Assembly: GCA_024276955.1 (NCBI GenBank)
Contig: JAJRWE010000142.1
Span: 1-36,697 of the forward strand
Reading direction: 5' to 3'
Source of the DNA: Gammaproteobacteria bacterium
GTDB lineage: Bacteria; Pseudomonadota; Gammaproteobacteria; SZUA-152
DNA: 36,697 bases
Shown here: in pieces, positions 1 to 10,300 of the stretch
How positions within the stretch are numbered: the first letter of the stretch is position 1
How the letters are laid out: every line of letters begins with the position of its first letter
Translations under genes and position numbers: made by a program
The notes under the pieces: model-generated
Databases searched by the model: none
Seen by the model: only the letters and a program-made list of their open reading frames with translations
What the model was told of the DNA's origin: nothing

Positions 1-75
1 GCTGCCCACCCTACGGTAGCCGTGTGCACGGTGCCGGGGACGAGGGACTCAGCCCTCAGTCCTTTGCCCTCAGTC

Positions 76-447
76 CTAGAAATTGATGCTGTCAAAACGC
101 GGATCATCGGCCATGATCTGCACGCTGACGCGGTTGGGCAGGCAGGCGGCCACATCGCCGCCCTCGTTGAGCCAGCCCGTGTGGATGCATTGGCGGTTCA
201 GACAGGGGGAATCGGTGAAGCGTACCTGACCGTTGCCGATGTCGAGGTGGCTGACGCCCAACACACCCGGCACCTCGAGGTGCTGGTCGCGGAACAGGTC
301 GAGCCGTGCCCAGGGTTTGCCGTCCACCCACACGCGTGCCTCTAACCCCTGCCCGCTGCCGTGCCAGTAGGCGGCATAGAGGCCGGGCACCAACAGCAGG
401 GCGGCGGTGAGCATCAGCCAGTCCCCTTTTGTTAACCAGTTGTTCAT
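76..447 (-). CDS. NusG domain II-containing protein, single N-terminal TM segment
   Basis: ORF 76..513 (-). The likely start is the internal ATG at 447 (MNNWLTKGDWLMLTAALLLVPGLYAAYW...), just after the apbE stop. The C-terminal part (CLNRQCIHTGWLNEGGDVAACLPNRVSVQI) matches the NusG_II pattern. Confidence 0.8.
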   Translation of the reverse strand: MNNWLTKGDWLMLTAALLLVPGLYAAYWHGSGQGLEARVWVDGKPWARLDLFRDQHLEVPGVLGVSHLDIGNGQVRFTDSPCLNRQCIHTGWLNEGGDVAACLPNRVSVQIMADDPRFDSINF

Positions 448-451
448 GGAT

Positions 452-1498
452 TTACAGCGGCTCGCTAAAACGGACGTCCGGCCTGGGCTCGGCGTCGAAA
501 TAAATGCGCTCACGCAGCGCCGGTGTCATCTGTACGTGGCCCTCCGTGTCCACCAGCATCACACCGGTAACGCCCAGCGCGCGCGCTACCGGCAGCCAGT
601 CGGCGGGCTTCGGCCCGGCCACCGTGATAGCGGTGGCGGCGGCATCGGCCACGTCGGCCCGTGGGGCGAACACGGTCACTGAGCTGAGCCCCTCGGCGGG
701 GTAGCCGCTGCGCGGGTCGATGATATGCTGGTAGCGTTTACCGTCATAGTCAAAATAGCGTTCGTAATCGCCGGAAGTGAAGACACTTTCGTCGCCTTCG
801 ATGTCCACCGAGGCGAGCATGCCGGGCTGGCGCGGGTGGCGGATGCCGATGCGCCAGGGACGATCGCCGTGACGGCCGATGGCGCGCAGGTCACCGCCGG
901 CGTTGACAATGGCGTTGGCGATGCCCAGTTCGCGCAATTGTTCGATGGCCCGGTCGATGGCATAGCCCTTGGCGAAGGCGCCGAAGTCGAGGCGTACCGC
1001 CGGGTTACGGCTGCGCAGCTGGATGCCATCCAGTTCCAGATCGGACATCTGCGGATTTTTTTCCAGCAGGTCGCGGATGGCCTCGGATGCCGGTGGCGGG
1101 CCCTTGGGGGCCTCATCGCTGGCGAAGCCCCACAGCTTGATGAGCTGGCCGATGGCGGGATTGAACAGACCACCGCTGGCCTCGGACAGCTCGCTGCTGC
1201 GCCGGATCAGGGGCACGATGGAGGGCGGGCAGCTGAAGAATTCGCCCGTCGGCAGCAGTTGATTAACACGCCCCAGTGGGCCTCGATGCCAGGCATGCCA
1301 AGCATTGTGCATGTACTCGAAATCGCGCGCCAGGGTGGCTACCGCCTGGCGTCCGCGGGCCTCGTCCACGTTCCACAGGGTGACGTCCACCAGGGTGCCG
1401 AAGGTGAGCAGCTGTTCCTGATAGACCGGCGGGCGTGGGGTGCAGGCGGCGAGCAGGGCGACAATCAGCAGGGCCGCGAGGGGCAGGGTGCGTTTCAT
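452..1498 (-). CDS. apbE: FAD:protein FMN transferase (ApbE family), predicted lipoprotein
   Basis: Lipobox-like LLAAC near the N-terminus; LDFGAFAKGYAIDRAIEQL, NAGGDLRAIG and FTSGDYERYF...HIIDPRSGYPA are ApbE signature segments. Confidence 0.93.
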   Translation of the reverse strand: MKRTLPLAALLIVALLAACTPRPPVYQEQLLTFGTLVDVTLWNVDEARGRQAVATLARDFEYMHNAWHAWHRGPLGRVNQLLPTGEFFSCPPSIVPLIRRSSELSEASGGLFNPAIGQLIKLWGFASDEAPKGPPPASEAIRDLLEKNPQMSDLELDGIQLRSRNPAVRLDFGAFAKGYAIDRAIEQLRELGIANAIVNAGGDLRAIGRHGDRPWRIGIRHPRQPGMLASVDIEGDESVFTSGDYERYFDYDGKRYQHIIDPRSGYPAEGLSSVTVFAPRADVADAAATAITVAGPKPADWLPVARALGVTGVMLVDTEGHVQMTPALRERIYFDAEPRPDVRFSEPL

Positions 1499-2454
1499 GT
1501 GAGCGCTTTGCTTTCAAGGCGCGCAGCGATCACGTCCATCAGGTCGCCGGCAATGTCCAGGCCGTAGAGGGCATCCAGCTCGCGGATGCAGGTGGGGCTG
1601 GTGACGTTGACCTCGGTGAGGTAGTCGCCAATCACGTCCAGGCCGACGAACAGCAGGCCCATCTCGCGCAGACGCGGTGCCACCTGAGTGCAGATCCAGC
1701 GGTCGCGCTCGCTCAGTTCAACGCCCACGCCACGCCCGCCGACCGCCAGGTTGCCACGGTTCTCGCCCTCGGCGGGCACCCGCGCCAGGGCGTAGGGCAC
1801 GGGTTCGCCGTCAATGAGCAGGATGCGTTTGTCGCCGTCGCGGATCTCGGCGATGAAGCGCTGCGCCATGGCCAGACGGCGGCCGTGGTCGGTGAGGGTC
1901 TCGAGGATGACGTTGGTATTGGGATCGCCGGCCCGTATGCGGAAGATGGAGGCACCGCCCATGGCGTCCAGCGGCTTGAGGATGATGTCGCCCTGCGCCT
2001 TGATGAAGTCGCGCAGGCGGTCCTGGTCGCGGCTCACCAGGCTGGGCGCGCAGCACTGCGGGAACCAGGCGGTGGCGAGCTTTTCGTTGGCCTCACGCAG
2101 GGCCTGGGGACGGTTGACCACCAGGCAGCCCTCACCTTCCGCCAGACTCAGCAGGTGGGTGGTGTAGAGGTATTCGGTATCGAAGGGCGGATCCTGGCGC
2201 ATCAGTACTACGTCCAGTGCGGCCAATGGCCCTTCCTCGGCTTCGCCGAGGGTGACCCCGTCGGTGGGGTCGTCGCGTACTGTCAGTGGGCGCTGGCGGG
2301 CAAAGGTGCGGCCATTGCTCAGCCACAGGTCAGCCGGCTCCATGTAGTGCAGCGACCAGCCACGGCTCTGGGCCGCCAATAACATGGCGAAGCTGCTGTC
2401 TTTTTTGATCTTGATGGAATCGATGGGATCCATCACGACGCCGAGTCTGGTCAT
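1495..2454 (-). CDS. gshB: Glutathione synthase (ATP-grasp)
   Basis: MTRLGVVMDPIDSIKIKKDSSFAMLLAAQ..., RQDPPFDTEYLYTTHLL, KPLDAMGGASIFR, EVNVTSPTCIREL. Overlaps apbE by 4 nt. Confidence 0.96.
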   Translation of the reverse strand: MTRLGVVMDPIDSIKIKKDSSFAMLLAAQSRGWSLHYMEPADLWLSNGRTFARQRPLTVRDDPTDGVTLGEAEEGPLAALDVVLMRQDPPFDTEYLYTTHLLSLAEGEGCLVVNRPQALREANEKLATAWFPQCCAPSLVSRDQDRLRDFIKAQGDIILKPLDAMGGASIFRIRAGDPNTNVILETLTDHGRRLAMAQRFIAEIRDGDKRILLIDGEPVPYALARVPAEGENRGNLAVGGRGVGVELSERDRWICTQVAPRLREMGLLFVGLDVIGDYLTEVNVTSPTCIRELDALYGLDIAGDLMDVIAARLESKALT

Positions 2455-2866
2455 GGCGATTAGTGGCTTCCTGGGTAACTGGATTTGGATATATTTCGAA
2501 AACGCGTATGATTCGCGCTCGGTGTTTGGTGTAATAAAGGTATTCAGGGGCCTTTAAGTATCCCGTCCGCCGGCCGATAGTGAGCACGGACGGCCGGTTA
2601 AAGGGCTAAGCTATTGAGTGACAGGCATTTATGGATTGTACTTGAATAATGTGATAAATACACAGGATGGTGCTGTTGATTCAGCAGCCCTGTTTGCGGC
2701 GCCAGTCTTTGTCTTTATAGCTGTTTATATAGCGGTCCACCTGAAAATAGTGCCTAGAATGATAAGCAGGGGGAGATTTCCCGAGTAGGAAATCATCTTC
2801 CCAAAATGGTGGATTTGGCGTGTGCCGCGTCGTTGGGTATTCACCCATTACGATCGTTAAACGGAA

Positions 2867-3289
2867 TTGAAAAGAGGTGTAGTGGTGGCGAACGATACTC
2901 CGGAAGCCAGCCTTGATGGCGTCAAGGTGATGGTCATTGATGACAGCAAGACCATACGCCGTACCGCAGAGACGTTGTTGAAAAAGGCCGGATGTGAGGT
3001 GGTGACCGCCACCGATGGCTTTGAGGCGCTGGCAAAGATTACCGACCAGAGCCCGGATCTCATCTTCGTGGATATCATGATGCCACGACTGGACGGCTAT
3101 CAGACCTGTGCGTTGATTAAGAAGAACCCCACTTACAGGGACACCCCGGTCATTTTGTTGACCAGCAAGGATGGTCTGTTCGATCGTGCGCGTGGTCGAA
3201 TCGTGGGTTCTGATCGCTATCTAACCAAACCTTTCACCAAAGACGAGCTGCTGAACGCCATCAGAGAGCACTTGGCCGCGACGCTTTAG
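2867..3289 (+). CDS. pilG: Type IV pili/twitching response regulator PilG (single REC domain)
   Basis: VMVIDDSKTIRRTAETLLKKAG...IFVDIMMPRLDGYQTCALIKK...LLTSKDGLFDRARGRIVGSDRYLTKPFTKDEL. ORF-track start is TTG 2867; a GTG at 2882/2885 is an alternative start. Confidence 0.93.
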   Translation: MKRGVVVANDTPEASLDGVKVMVIDDSKTIRRTAETLLKKAGCEVVTATDGFEALAKITDQSPDLIFVDIMMPRLDGYQTCALIKKNPTYRDTPVILLTSKDGLFDRARGRIVGSDRYLTKPFTKDELLNAIREHLAATL

Positions 3290-3349
3290 GCCCGTTAGAC
3301 GAACCTTTTTGCAGAAAATAATGACAGGCAATAGCTGGAGACCTAACCC

Positions 3350-3718
3350 ATGGCAAACATCTTGATTGTCGATGACTCACCGACCGAGCTGCATGTATTG
3401 ACCACGATGCTGGAAAAACACGGGTTCTCGGTGATTTCCGCCAGTAATGGCGAAGAGGGGATCGAGAGGGCCAAGGCCGACAAGCCGGATCTGATTTTGA
3501 TGGATGTGGTGATGCCGGGTATGAACGGCTTTCAGGCGGCGCGGCAGATTGCCAATGACGCCGAGACCGGCAATATCCCCATCATTATCGTCAGCACCAA
3601 GGATCAGGAGACGGACAAGATGTGGGGCCTGCGCCAGGGGGCAAAGGGTTATGTCACCAAGCCGCCACAGGAAAAGGAATTGATATCCACCATCAATTCC
3701 CTGTTGGACGGCCAGTAA
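3350..3718 (+). CDS. pilH: Twitching response regulator PilH (REC)
   Basis: ANILIVDDSPTELHVLTTMLEKHGFSV...DLILMDVVMPGMNGFQAARQI...STKDQETDKMWGLRQGAKGYVTKPP. Confidence 0.93.
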   Translation: MANILIVDDSPTELHVLTTMLEKHGFSVISASNGEEGIERAKADKPDLILMDVVMPGMNGFQAARQIANDAETGNIPIIIVSTKDQETDKMWGLRQGAKGYVTKPPQEKELISTINSLLDGQ

Positions 3719-3733
3719 AGACAGGACACCGGC

Positions 3734-4273
3734 TTGAATCATCGTAAACATCCGTTGGCGCTGTTGCAGGATATCGAGCAACGCAGCCTGCAGAATACGC
3801 ATGGCCTTCCGCAGCGTGTTGAAACCCGCGTGCTCTGGCACGGCATTGGCTTCCGTATCGGCGACATTACCCTGGTGGCACCGTTGACGCAGGTGAACGA
3901 AATCCTTCATTACCCCAAGCTGACCCTGGTGCCGGGTACCCTGGGCTGGGTGAAGGGGCTGGCAAATATTCGCGGCACCCTGCTGCCGGTGATGGATCTG
4001 CGCGGTTTTCTGCGGCAGTCGGCCATCAGCCATGATGCGCATTCACGCATCATGGTGATCCAGCAAGAGAACCTGAGCGTCGGTCTGCTGGTGGATGAAG
4101 TATTGGGACTCAAGCATTTTGACCCGCAAGAGGCCGTCACCCGGGTGAAAAAACTGAACGAGGCGGTGAAGCCCTATATTCAGGGAGCCTTTTTTCAGTC
4201 AAACCAGACCTGGTACGTCTTCAACATGGCCAGCCTGGTGGAAGATCCGCAGTTCCTGCAGGTAGCGGTATAA
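3734..4273 (+). CDS. pilI: CheW-like adaptor PilI
   Basis: CheW-domain segments WVKGLANIRGTLLPVMDLRGFL and VGLLVDEVLGLKHF; position between pilH and pilJ. TTG start in the track. Confidence 0.9.
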   Translation: MNHRKHPLALLQDIEQRSLQNTHGLPQRVETRVLWHGIGFRIGDITLVAPLTQVNEILHYPKLTLVPGTLGWVKGLANIRGTLLPVMDLRGFLRQSAISHDAHSRIMVIQQENLSVGLLVDEVLGLKHFDPQEAVTRVKKLNEAVKPYIQGAFFQSNQTWYVFNMASLVEDPQFLQVAV

Positions 4274-4348
4274 GTAATTTCAAGGTACTGCCGTGAACCG
4301 GCGGACCCGATGCAAACAATAACTATCAAGGGCTAGGAGCCGAAACCC

Positions 4349-6373
4349 ATGAGACAAGCATCCAACACCAAATTCGCCTTTGACAAGGGGCTGATGATTA
4401 TCGGCATCCTGCTGTTGATGTTCTTTCTGGCGGCGGTGGCCTCTTTCATCTACGTCGAGAGACAGGCGACCTACGACAAGGAATACATCAGCCTGTCAGG
4501 CGAGGAGCGCGTACTCTCACAGAGTATCGTAAAGAATGCCGTGGAGTCGGCCAGCGCCACCAACGTGGCGGCCTTTACGCTGCTGCGACAGAATCGTGAA
4601 GACTTTGCCGACCATCTGCAAATTTTGCGCAATGGCAATCCGCAAACCGGCCTGCCCCCCAGCCCGGCAAGCGTTGAAGACAGTTTGGCCGCGGTGGAAT
4701 CCCTGTGGACCACCATCGGCAGTAACGCCGACGTGATTCTGCAAGCCGAGGGCACTATCCGCATGCTGAGCGAGTTCGTCGGCGCCATCAACGATACCAT
4801 GCCCAGTCTGCTGGCCCTGTCGGATGAGGTGGTCAGCACCATGATCGAGTCGGGCGCCAGCGCCAGTCAGGTCTACATCGCCAGCCGCCAGCTGATGCTG
4901 GTGCCGCGTATCGCCGTTAACGCCAACCGCATCCTCGCTGGTGGTGATGATGCGGCGGCCTCCGCGGAGCGTTTCGGCCGCGACGCCGCCCTCTTCGGCC
5001 GCGTGCTGGATGCCATGCTGAACGGCAATCGCAAGATGAACATCAAACGCGTGCGCGACCCGGACGCCCGCGACAAGCTGGCGGAGGTGGCCGACTCGTT
5101 TGAGACGGTGCACGAACTGGTGGGTCGTATCCTGGAACAGACGCCGACCCTGTTCGAGGCCCAGCAGGCCTCCAGCAGTCTGGTTGAACAGAGTGAAATC
5201 CTGCTGGCCAGCACCACGGATCTGATGCAGGCCTACACCTCGCTGGGTGATGCCCGTGCCATCAACGCCACCACCGGCAGTCTACTGGGCGCCGTCGCCC
5301 TGTTACTGCTGATCGTCCTTGGCTTCAAGATCGTCGGGGATACCCGTACCCGTCTGGCCGAAACGGCAGCGCAGAATCGCCGCAACCAGGACGCCATTAT
5401 GCGTCTGCTGGATGAAATCGGTGATCTGGCCAACGGTGACCTCACCGCCCAGGCAACCGTAACGGAAGACATTACCGGCGCCATCGCCGACGCCATCAAC
5501 TACACCATCGACCAACTGCGCCGACTGGTCTCCACCATCAACGAGACCACCGTGCAGGTGTCCTCAGCAGCGCAGGAAACGCAGGCCACCGCCATGCACC
5601 TGGCCGAGGCCAGTGACCACCAGGCCGAGCAGATCACCGCCGCCTCGGCGGCCATCAACCAGATGGCCATCTCCATCGATACTGTCTCCAGTAATGCCAA
5701 CGCCTCCTCCGATGTGGCCGGCACCTCACTGGATATTGCCAAGAAGGGCGCCACCGCAGTGCAGGACACCATTCGTGGCATGGACACCATCCGCGAGCAG
5801 ATTCAGGAAACCTCCAAGCGCATCAAGCGACTGGGTGAAAGCTCACAGGAAATCGGCGACATGGTGGAGCTGATCAATGACATTGCCGACCAGACCAACA
5901 TCCTGGCCCTGAATGCCGCCATCCAGGCCGCCATGGCCGGTGAATCGGGGCGTGGTTTCGCGGTGGTTGCGGACGAAGTGCAGCGACTGGCGGAAAAATC
6001 CACCGACGCCACTCGCCAGATCGAGGCGCTGGTGAAGACCATCCAGTCCGATACCAACGAGGCCGTGGCCTCCATGGAGCAGTCCACCACCCAGGTGGTG
6101 GAAGGCGCCAATCTGGCCGTCAATGCGGGCGAGGCATTGGGCGAGATCGAAACAGTATCGAAGGAGCTGGCGGAGCTCACCCAGTCCATTTCCGAGTCGG
6201 CGAGACAGCAGGCCATCGCCGCATCGAGTATTTCCGAAAGCATGAACGTGATCCAGGAGGTCACGACGCAGACCTCGGCCGGCACCAATGAGACCTCCGC
6301 CTCGATCGGCAATCTGGCGGATCTCTCCAACGAGCTGCGCAAGTCCGTTGCCGGCTTCAAGCTGCCGGAATAA
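4349..6373 (+). CDS. pilJ: Methyl-accepting chemotaxis protein PilJ
   Basis: N-terminal TM, PilJ-type sensor region, HAMP-like region and MCP hairpin tip [41 protein letters not shown]. Confidence 0.95.
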   Translation: MRQASNTKFAFDKGLMIIGILLLMFFLAAVASFIYVERQATYDKEYISLSGEERVLSQSIVKNAVESASATNVAAFTLLRQNREDFADHLQILRNGNPQTGLPPSPASVEDSLAAVESLWTTIGSNADVILQAEGTIRMLSEFVGAINDTMPSLLALSDEVVSTMIESGASASQVYIASRQLMLVPRIAVNANRILAGGDDAAASAERFGRDAALFGRVLDAMLNGNRKMNIKRVRDPDARDKLAEVADSFETVHELVGRILEQTPTLFEAQQASSSLVEQSEILLASTTDLMQAYTSLGDARAINATTGSLLGAVALLLLIVLGFKIVGDTRTRLAETAAQNRRNQDAIMRLLDEIGDLANGDLTAQATVTEDITGAIADAINYTIDQLRRLVSTINETTVQVSSAAQETQATAMHLAEASDHQAEQITAASAAINQMAISIDTVSSNANASSDVAGTSLDIAKKGATAVQDTIRGMDTIREQIQETSKRIKRLGESSQEIGDMVELINDIADQTNILALNAAIQAAMAGESGRGFAVVADEVQRLAEKSTDATRQIEALVKTIQSDTNEAVASMEQSTTQVVEGANLAVNAGEALGEIETVSKELAELTQSISESARQQAIAASSISESMNVIQEVTTQTSAGTNETSASIGNLADLSNELRKSVAGFKLPE

Positions 6374-6457
6374 GTCAGTGGCCGGTCCGTGTGCTGTGAG
6401 TCTGTCACTGCCCGGGAGCGATGTGGGCCATCACGTTAATATTGATGGGCCACTGAA

Positions 6458-7354
6458 ATGCTGCCAATGAAAGCCACTGTGGAGCAACTCCCCGGCCTTG
6501 ATGAGCTGTTTATCAAGCCGCTGCCGGCAATGGAGCCGGGGCAGTTCGAGCAATGGGCGGCGCTACTGAAGCAACGCACGGGCATGCGCCTGCCGGACAA
6601 TCGCCTGTCCTTCCTGGTGACCAATCTGGGTATGCGCATGCGTGAGCTGGGTATCGCGGACTTTCAGACCTATTTCGACTATGTGACCTGCGGTCGTGAA
6701 GGGATGGTGGAGTGGGGGCATCTGGTACATCACCTCACGGTGCACGAGACCCGCTTTCTGCGCCACGAGAGCGTGCTGGCACTGATCGTCCAGCACTGTC
6801 TGCCCGCGGGGCCGGCGGACTGTCCGACGGAACCCCTGAGCATCGATGTCTGGAGCGTGGGTTGCTCCACCGGCGAAGAACCTTACAGTGTGGCAATGGC
6901 TATCGATGACCACATGCGCCGGCTGGGTGCGCCCTATTTTCTGGGCATGATGGCGAGCGACATCAGCCGGGCGGCGTTGGCCACTGGGCGTATGGGCTCG
7001 TATAGCCACCAGAAGGTGCGCGATATCGAGCCGCATTGGCTGAGAAATTATTTTACCGAAACCGACGATGGCCGGTTTCAAGTCAGCGAAGAGCTGCGCA
7101 AGCGGGTCTGCTTCAACCACCTGAACATTCTGCAGGTGGACGATGCGCCGATAGGCAAGATGAACGTCATCCTGTGCCTGAACCTGCTGATCTACTTCGA
7201 CCGCGAGCAGCGCATACAGATTGCCAACACCCTGGCCGATCATTTACTGCCCGGTGGCATGCTGATTCTGGGTGTGGGGGAGCTTCTCAACTGGAAGCAC
7301 CCGCACATGAAACGTTTTCCCTATGCCAATACGCTGGCATTCCAACACCAATAG
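6458..7354 (+). CDS. pilK: CheR-type protein-glutamate methyltransferase PilK
   Basis: CheR signatures VHETRFLRHE, VWSVGCSTGEEPYSVAM, NVILCLNLLIYFDREQRIQIANTLADHLLPGGMLILGVGE. Confidence 0.92.
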   Translation: MLPMKATVEQLPGLDELFIKPLPAMEPGQFEQWAALLKQRTGMRLPDNRLSFLVTNLGMRMRELGIADFQTYFDYVTCGREGMVEWGHLVHHLTVHETRFLRHESVLALIVQHCLPAGPADCPTEPLSIDVWSVGCSTGEEPYSVAMAIDDHMRRLGAPYFLGMMASDISRAALATGRMGSYSHQKVRDIEPHWLRNYFTETDDGRFQVSEELRKRVCFNHLNILQVDDAPIGKMNVILCLNLLIYFDREQRIQIANTLADHLLPGGMLILGVGELLNWKHPHMKRFPYANTLAFQHQ

Positions 7355-7379
7355 CATTGGACAAGGCGCGCAGAAAGAC

Positions 7380-10300
7380 ATGGGCGAGGAACTCGATTAC
7401 ACCACCCTGAAATGGGTCAAGGACGAAATTCAGGAAAGCCTGAACCAGACGCGCCAGGCCCTGGAAACCTTCGTTGAAAATCCGGGTGATACCACCCAGA
7501 TGCGTTTCTGCGCCACCTATCTGCACCAGATTTATGGCACCCTGCAGATGGTGGAGATCTATGGTGGCGCGCTGCTGGCCGAAGAGATGGAAAAGCTCAC
7601 CAATGCCCTGCTGAATGGCGAGGTTGGTCAGAAAGAGGATGCCTACGACGTACTGATGCGCGCCATCTTGCAGCTGCCGTCCTACCTCGAAGGGCTGGAG
7701 CACGGGCAAATGGACATGCCGGTGGTGCTGCTGCCCCTGCTCAACGATCTGCGCGCCGCACGCGGCGAAAACCTGCTCAGCGCAAATGCCTTTTTCGCAC
7801 CGGACCTCAGCGTCGTCCCGCCACAGCCCCAGCTGCCGCCAGGCAAGACCTACCCGGACATCCAGGCTTATGCACGCAAACTGCGCCCGTTATTCCAGGT
7901 CTCCCTGCTCGGCTGGTACCGCGATCGGGATGCCATCGGCAGCCTGAAAAAACTCGCCGCAGTATTGCGCGAGTTGCAAAATGCCTCACAGACCGATGCC
8001 GCCCGCCGCCTGTGGTGGATTGCCGGTGGTGTGGTCGAGGCATTGATCGACGGCGGACTGGAAACCGGCACCTCGGTCAAATTACTCATGGGCCACGTCG
8101 ACCAGGAGATCAAGCGACTGATCAGCGATGGCGAGGCCGTGTTTGAACATGCCCCGCCCACCGAACTGCTGAAGAACTGCCTCTATTATGCCGGCACGGC
8201 CCAGTCCGGCGGGCCGCGTGTCAGCGGCCTGAAACAGGCCTTCCAGCTTGAGCAGCTATTGCCCTACAGTGGCGCGCTGGAAGAGGCCATGGACAACCTC
8301 ATGGGATCGAGCGCCGATCTCATGGACAGCGTCTCGGCGGTGATCAAGGAAGACCTGCTGGCGGTCAAGGATCAGCTGGATATCTTCGTTCGCAACAGCG
8401 AGCGTGACGTCGCCACGCTGATGCCTCTGGGCGACAGCCTGCGCCGCATTGCCGATACCCTGGCGATGCTGGGGCTGGGAAATCTGCGCAGGGTCATTCA
8501 GCAGCAGGCCGGGCACATCGACACCTTTGTCGAGACCGGCGAGATTCCCGACGACAGTCTGTTGATGGAAATGGCCAGTGCACTGCTCTATGTCGAGGCC
8601 TCGCTGGAAAATCCTGATACCCAGTCCGCTGACCACAAAGCGGCGGATGCACCGGGCCTCGGTCTTGGTGACGAAGAGGAATCGCCAGTGCTGATGCCCG
8701 CCGGCGAGCAGGCGCAGATCGTCAATCTGGTGATCAATGAATCCCGCGAGCTGCTCACCGATATCAAGGAAGGCCTCAACACCTTCGCCGTGGACAGTAG
8801 CTCTTTTGAAGCCATCGAAGACGTGCCGGCCAAGCTGGCGCAGATTAAGGGCGCCCTGGCGGTACTGAACTTTCAGCGGGCCGCCGAGCTGTTGGACTCG
8901 GCCGTCAGATACGTGCGTGATGACGTGCTGGAACGGCAGCGGGTGCCGGACTCCATCGCGCTGGATGCTTTGGCCGATGTCATCACCAGCATCGAATACT
9001 ACCTTGAGGCCATTGAAGAGGCCCGTGCCCATCCGGAAACCATTCTCGCGGTGGCCGAACTCAGTGTCGAAGAATTGGGCTACCCCCTGCCCTCGACGCA
9101 GGGAGCCGATGTCGTCATCCCGGGAAAGCCCGACGCTGACAGCGAGGCACATGCCACATTTCTTGATCTCGATGCCCAGTTCGACGTCGGTCTGAGCGAA
9201 AGCAGCGGGGCCGAAAGCGAAGAATCACGATGGCAGGAGGCAGAAGCCGAACCCACTGAGACAACGGATCTCGATGTCGTCAGTGACGACACAGCAGCAA
9301 CAGAAACAGTGGCGGAAAGCGCCGTCGACGAGACGCCCACGGCAACTGAACTCGAAAGCAGCGGTGAGGAATTCGCCGCCGACTTCGAAGCGGACGTCGA
9401 CGAAGAGATCCTCGAAATCTTCCTCGAAGAGGCGGACGAGGTGCTGGGCACCATGACCGACTGTCTGCACGCCTGGCGGGCAGACCCCGAAGACTACAAG
9501 CCCCTGGAAACCCTGCGACGCTCTTATCACACCCTGAAGGGCAGCGGCCGTCTTGCCGGTGCGATGGTGACCGGCGAATATGCCTGGGTCTTTGAAGGCA
9601 TGCTCAACCGGGTGATGGAAGGCAAGCTGGAGCCTACACCGGCCCTGTTCCGGCTGCTGGAGCTGTCAGAGCCTGCGTTGCATGGCCTGCTGGCCCATCT
9701 CAAGGGAGAGGCCGAACAGCGCCCGCCAGTGAAGCACTTGATGGCGCTGGCCAACACCCTGGCCGAGGGTGGCGACGTGTCTCTGGCCGAACTGCCGGGC
9801 GCGGCCGCCGAGGCCCCGGTGACCGAGGTGAGTGCCGTCTCCGACGAGACAGCAAGCGAACTTGAAGTGGCGCTTGAGCCCGAAGTCACTGAGGAGCCTC
9901 CCGAAAACCTGTTAACGTCGTTTGTGGCAGGCGAGCCATCTCTCGAGGAATCCTCGGTCGTCGAAGAACCTTTGACCGCTGAAAAGCCCGCAGAGAACGA
10001 AGGGCTTGCCGCCCGCGAGGCAGCGGCAGGTGTAGAGCCCTCAGCGGATGTAGAGCCTTCAACGGATGTAGAGCCCTCAGCGGATGAAGAGCCCTCAGCG
10101 GATGAAGAGCCCTCAGCGGATGAAGAGCCCTCAACGGATGAAGAGCCCTCAACGGATGAAGAGCCCTCAACGGATGAAGAGCCCTCAGCGGATAAAAAGC
10201 CCTCCACAGAAGCATTGGAGGCAGCATCTCACGAATTTGAAGAACCCACCGCCGTCGAAGAAAGCGCCTTTACGAGGGAGCCTTTTGTCGAGGCTGAACC

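Noticed and set aside
10032-10211. Possible CRISPR-like array
   Set aside because: Units are contiguous 18-mers with no spacers and are in frame inside chpA, so it is a coding tandem repeat.
9527-10227. Long repetitive ORFs antisense or out of frame to chpA (SSAEG, LRALHP and MKSPQR repeats)
   Set aside because: They are alternative-frame readings of the 18-nt tandem repeat inside the strongly supported chpA ORF.
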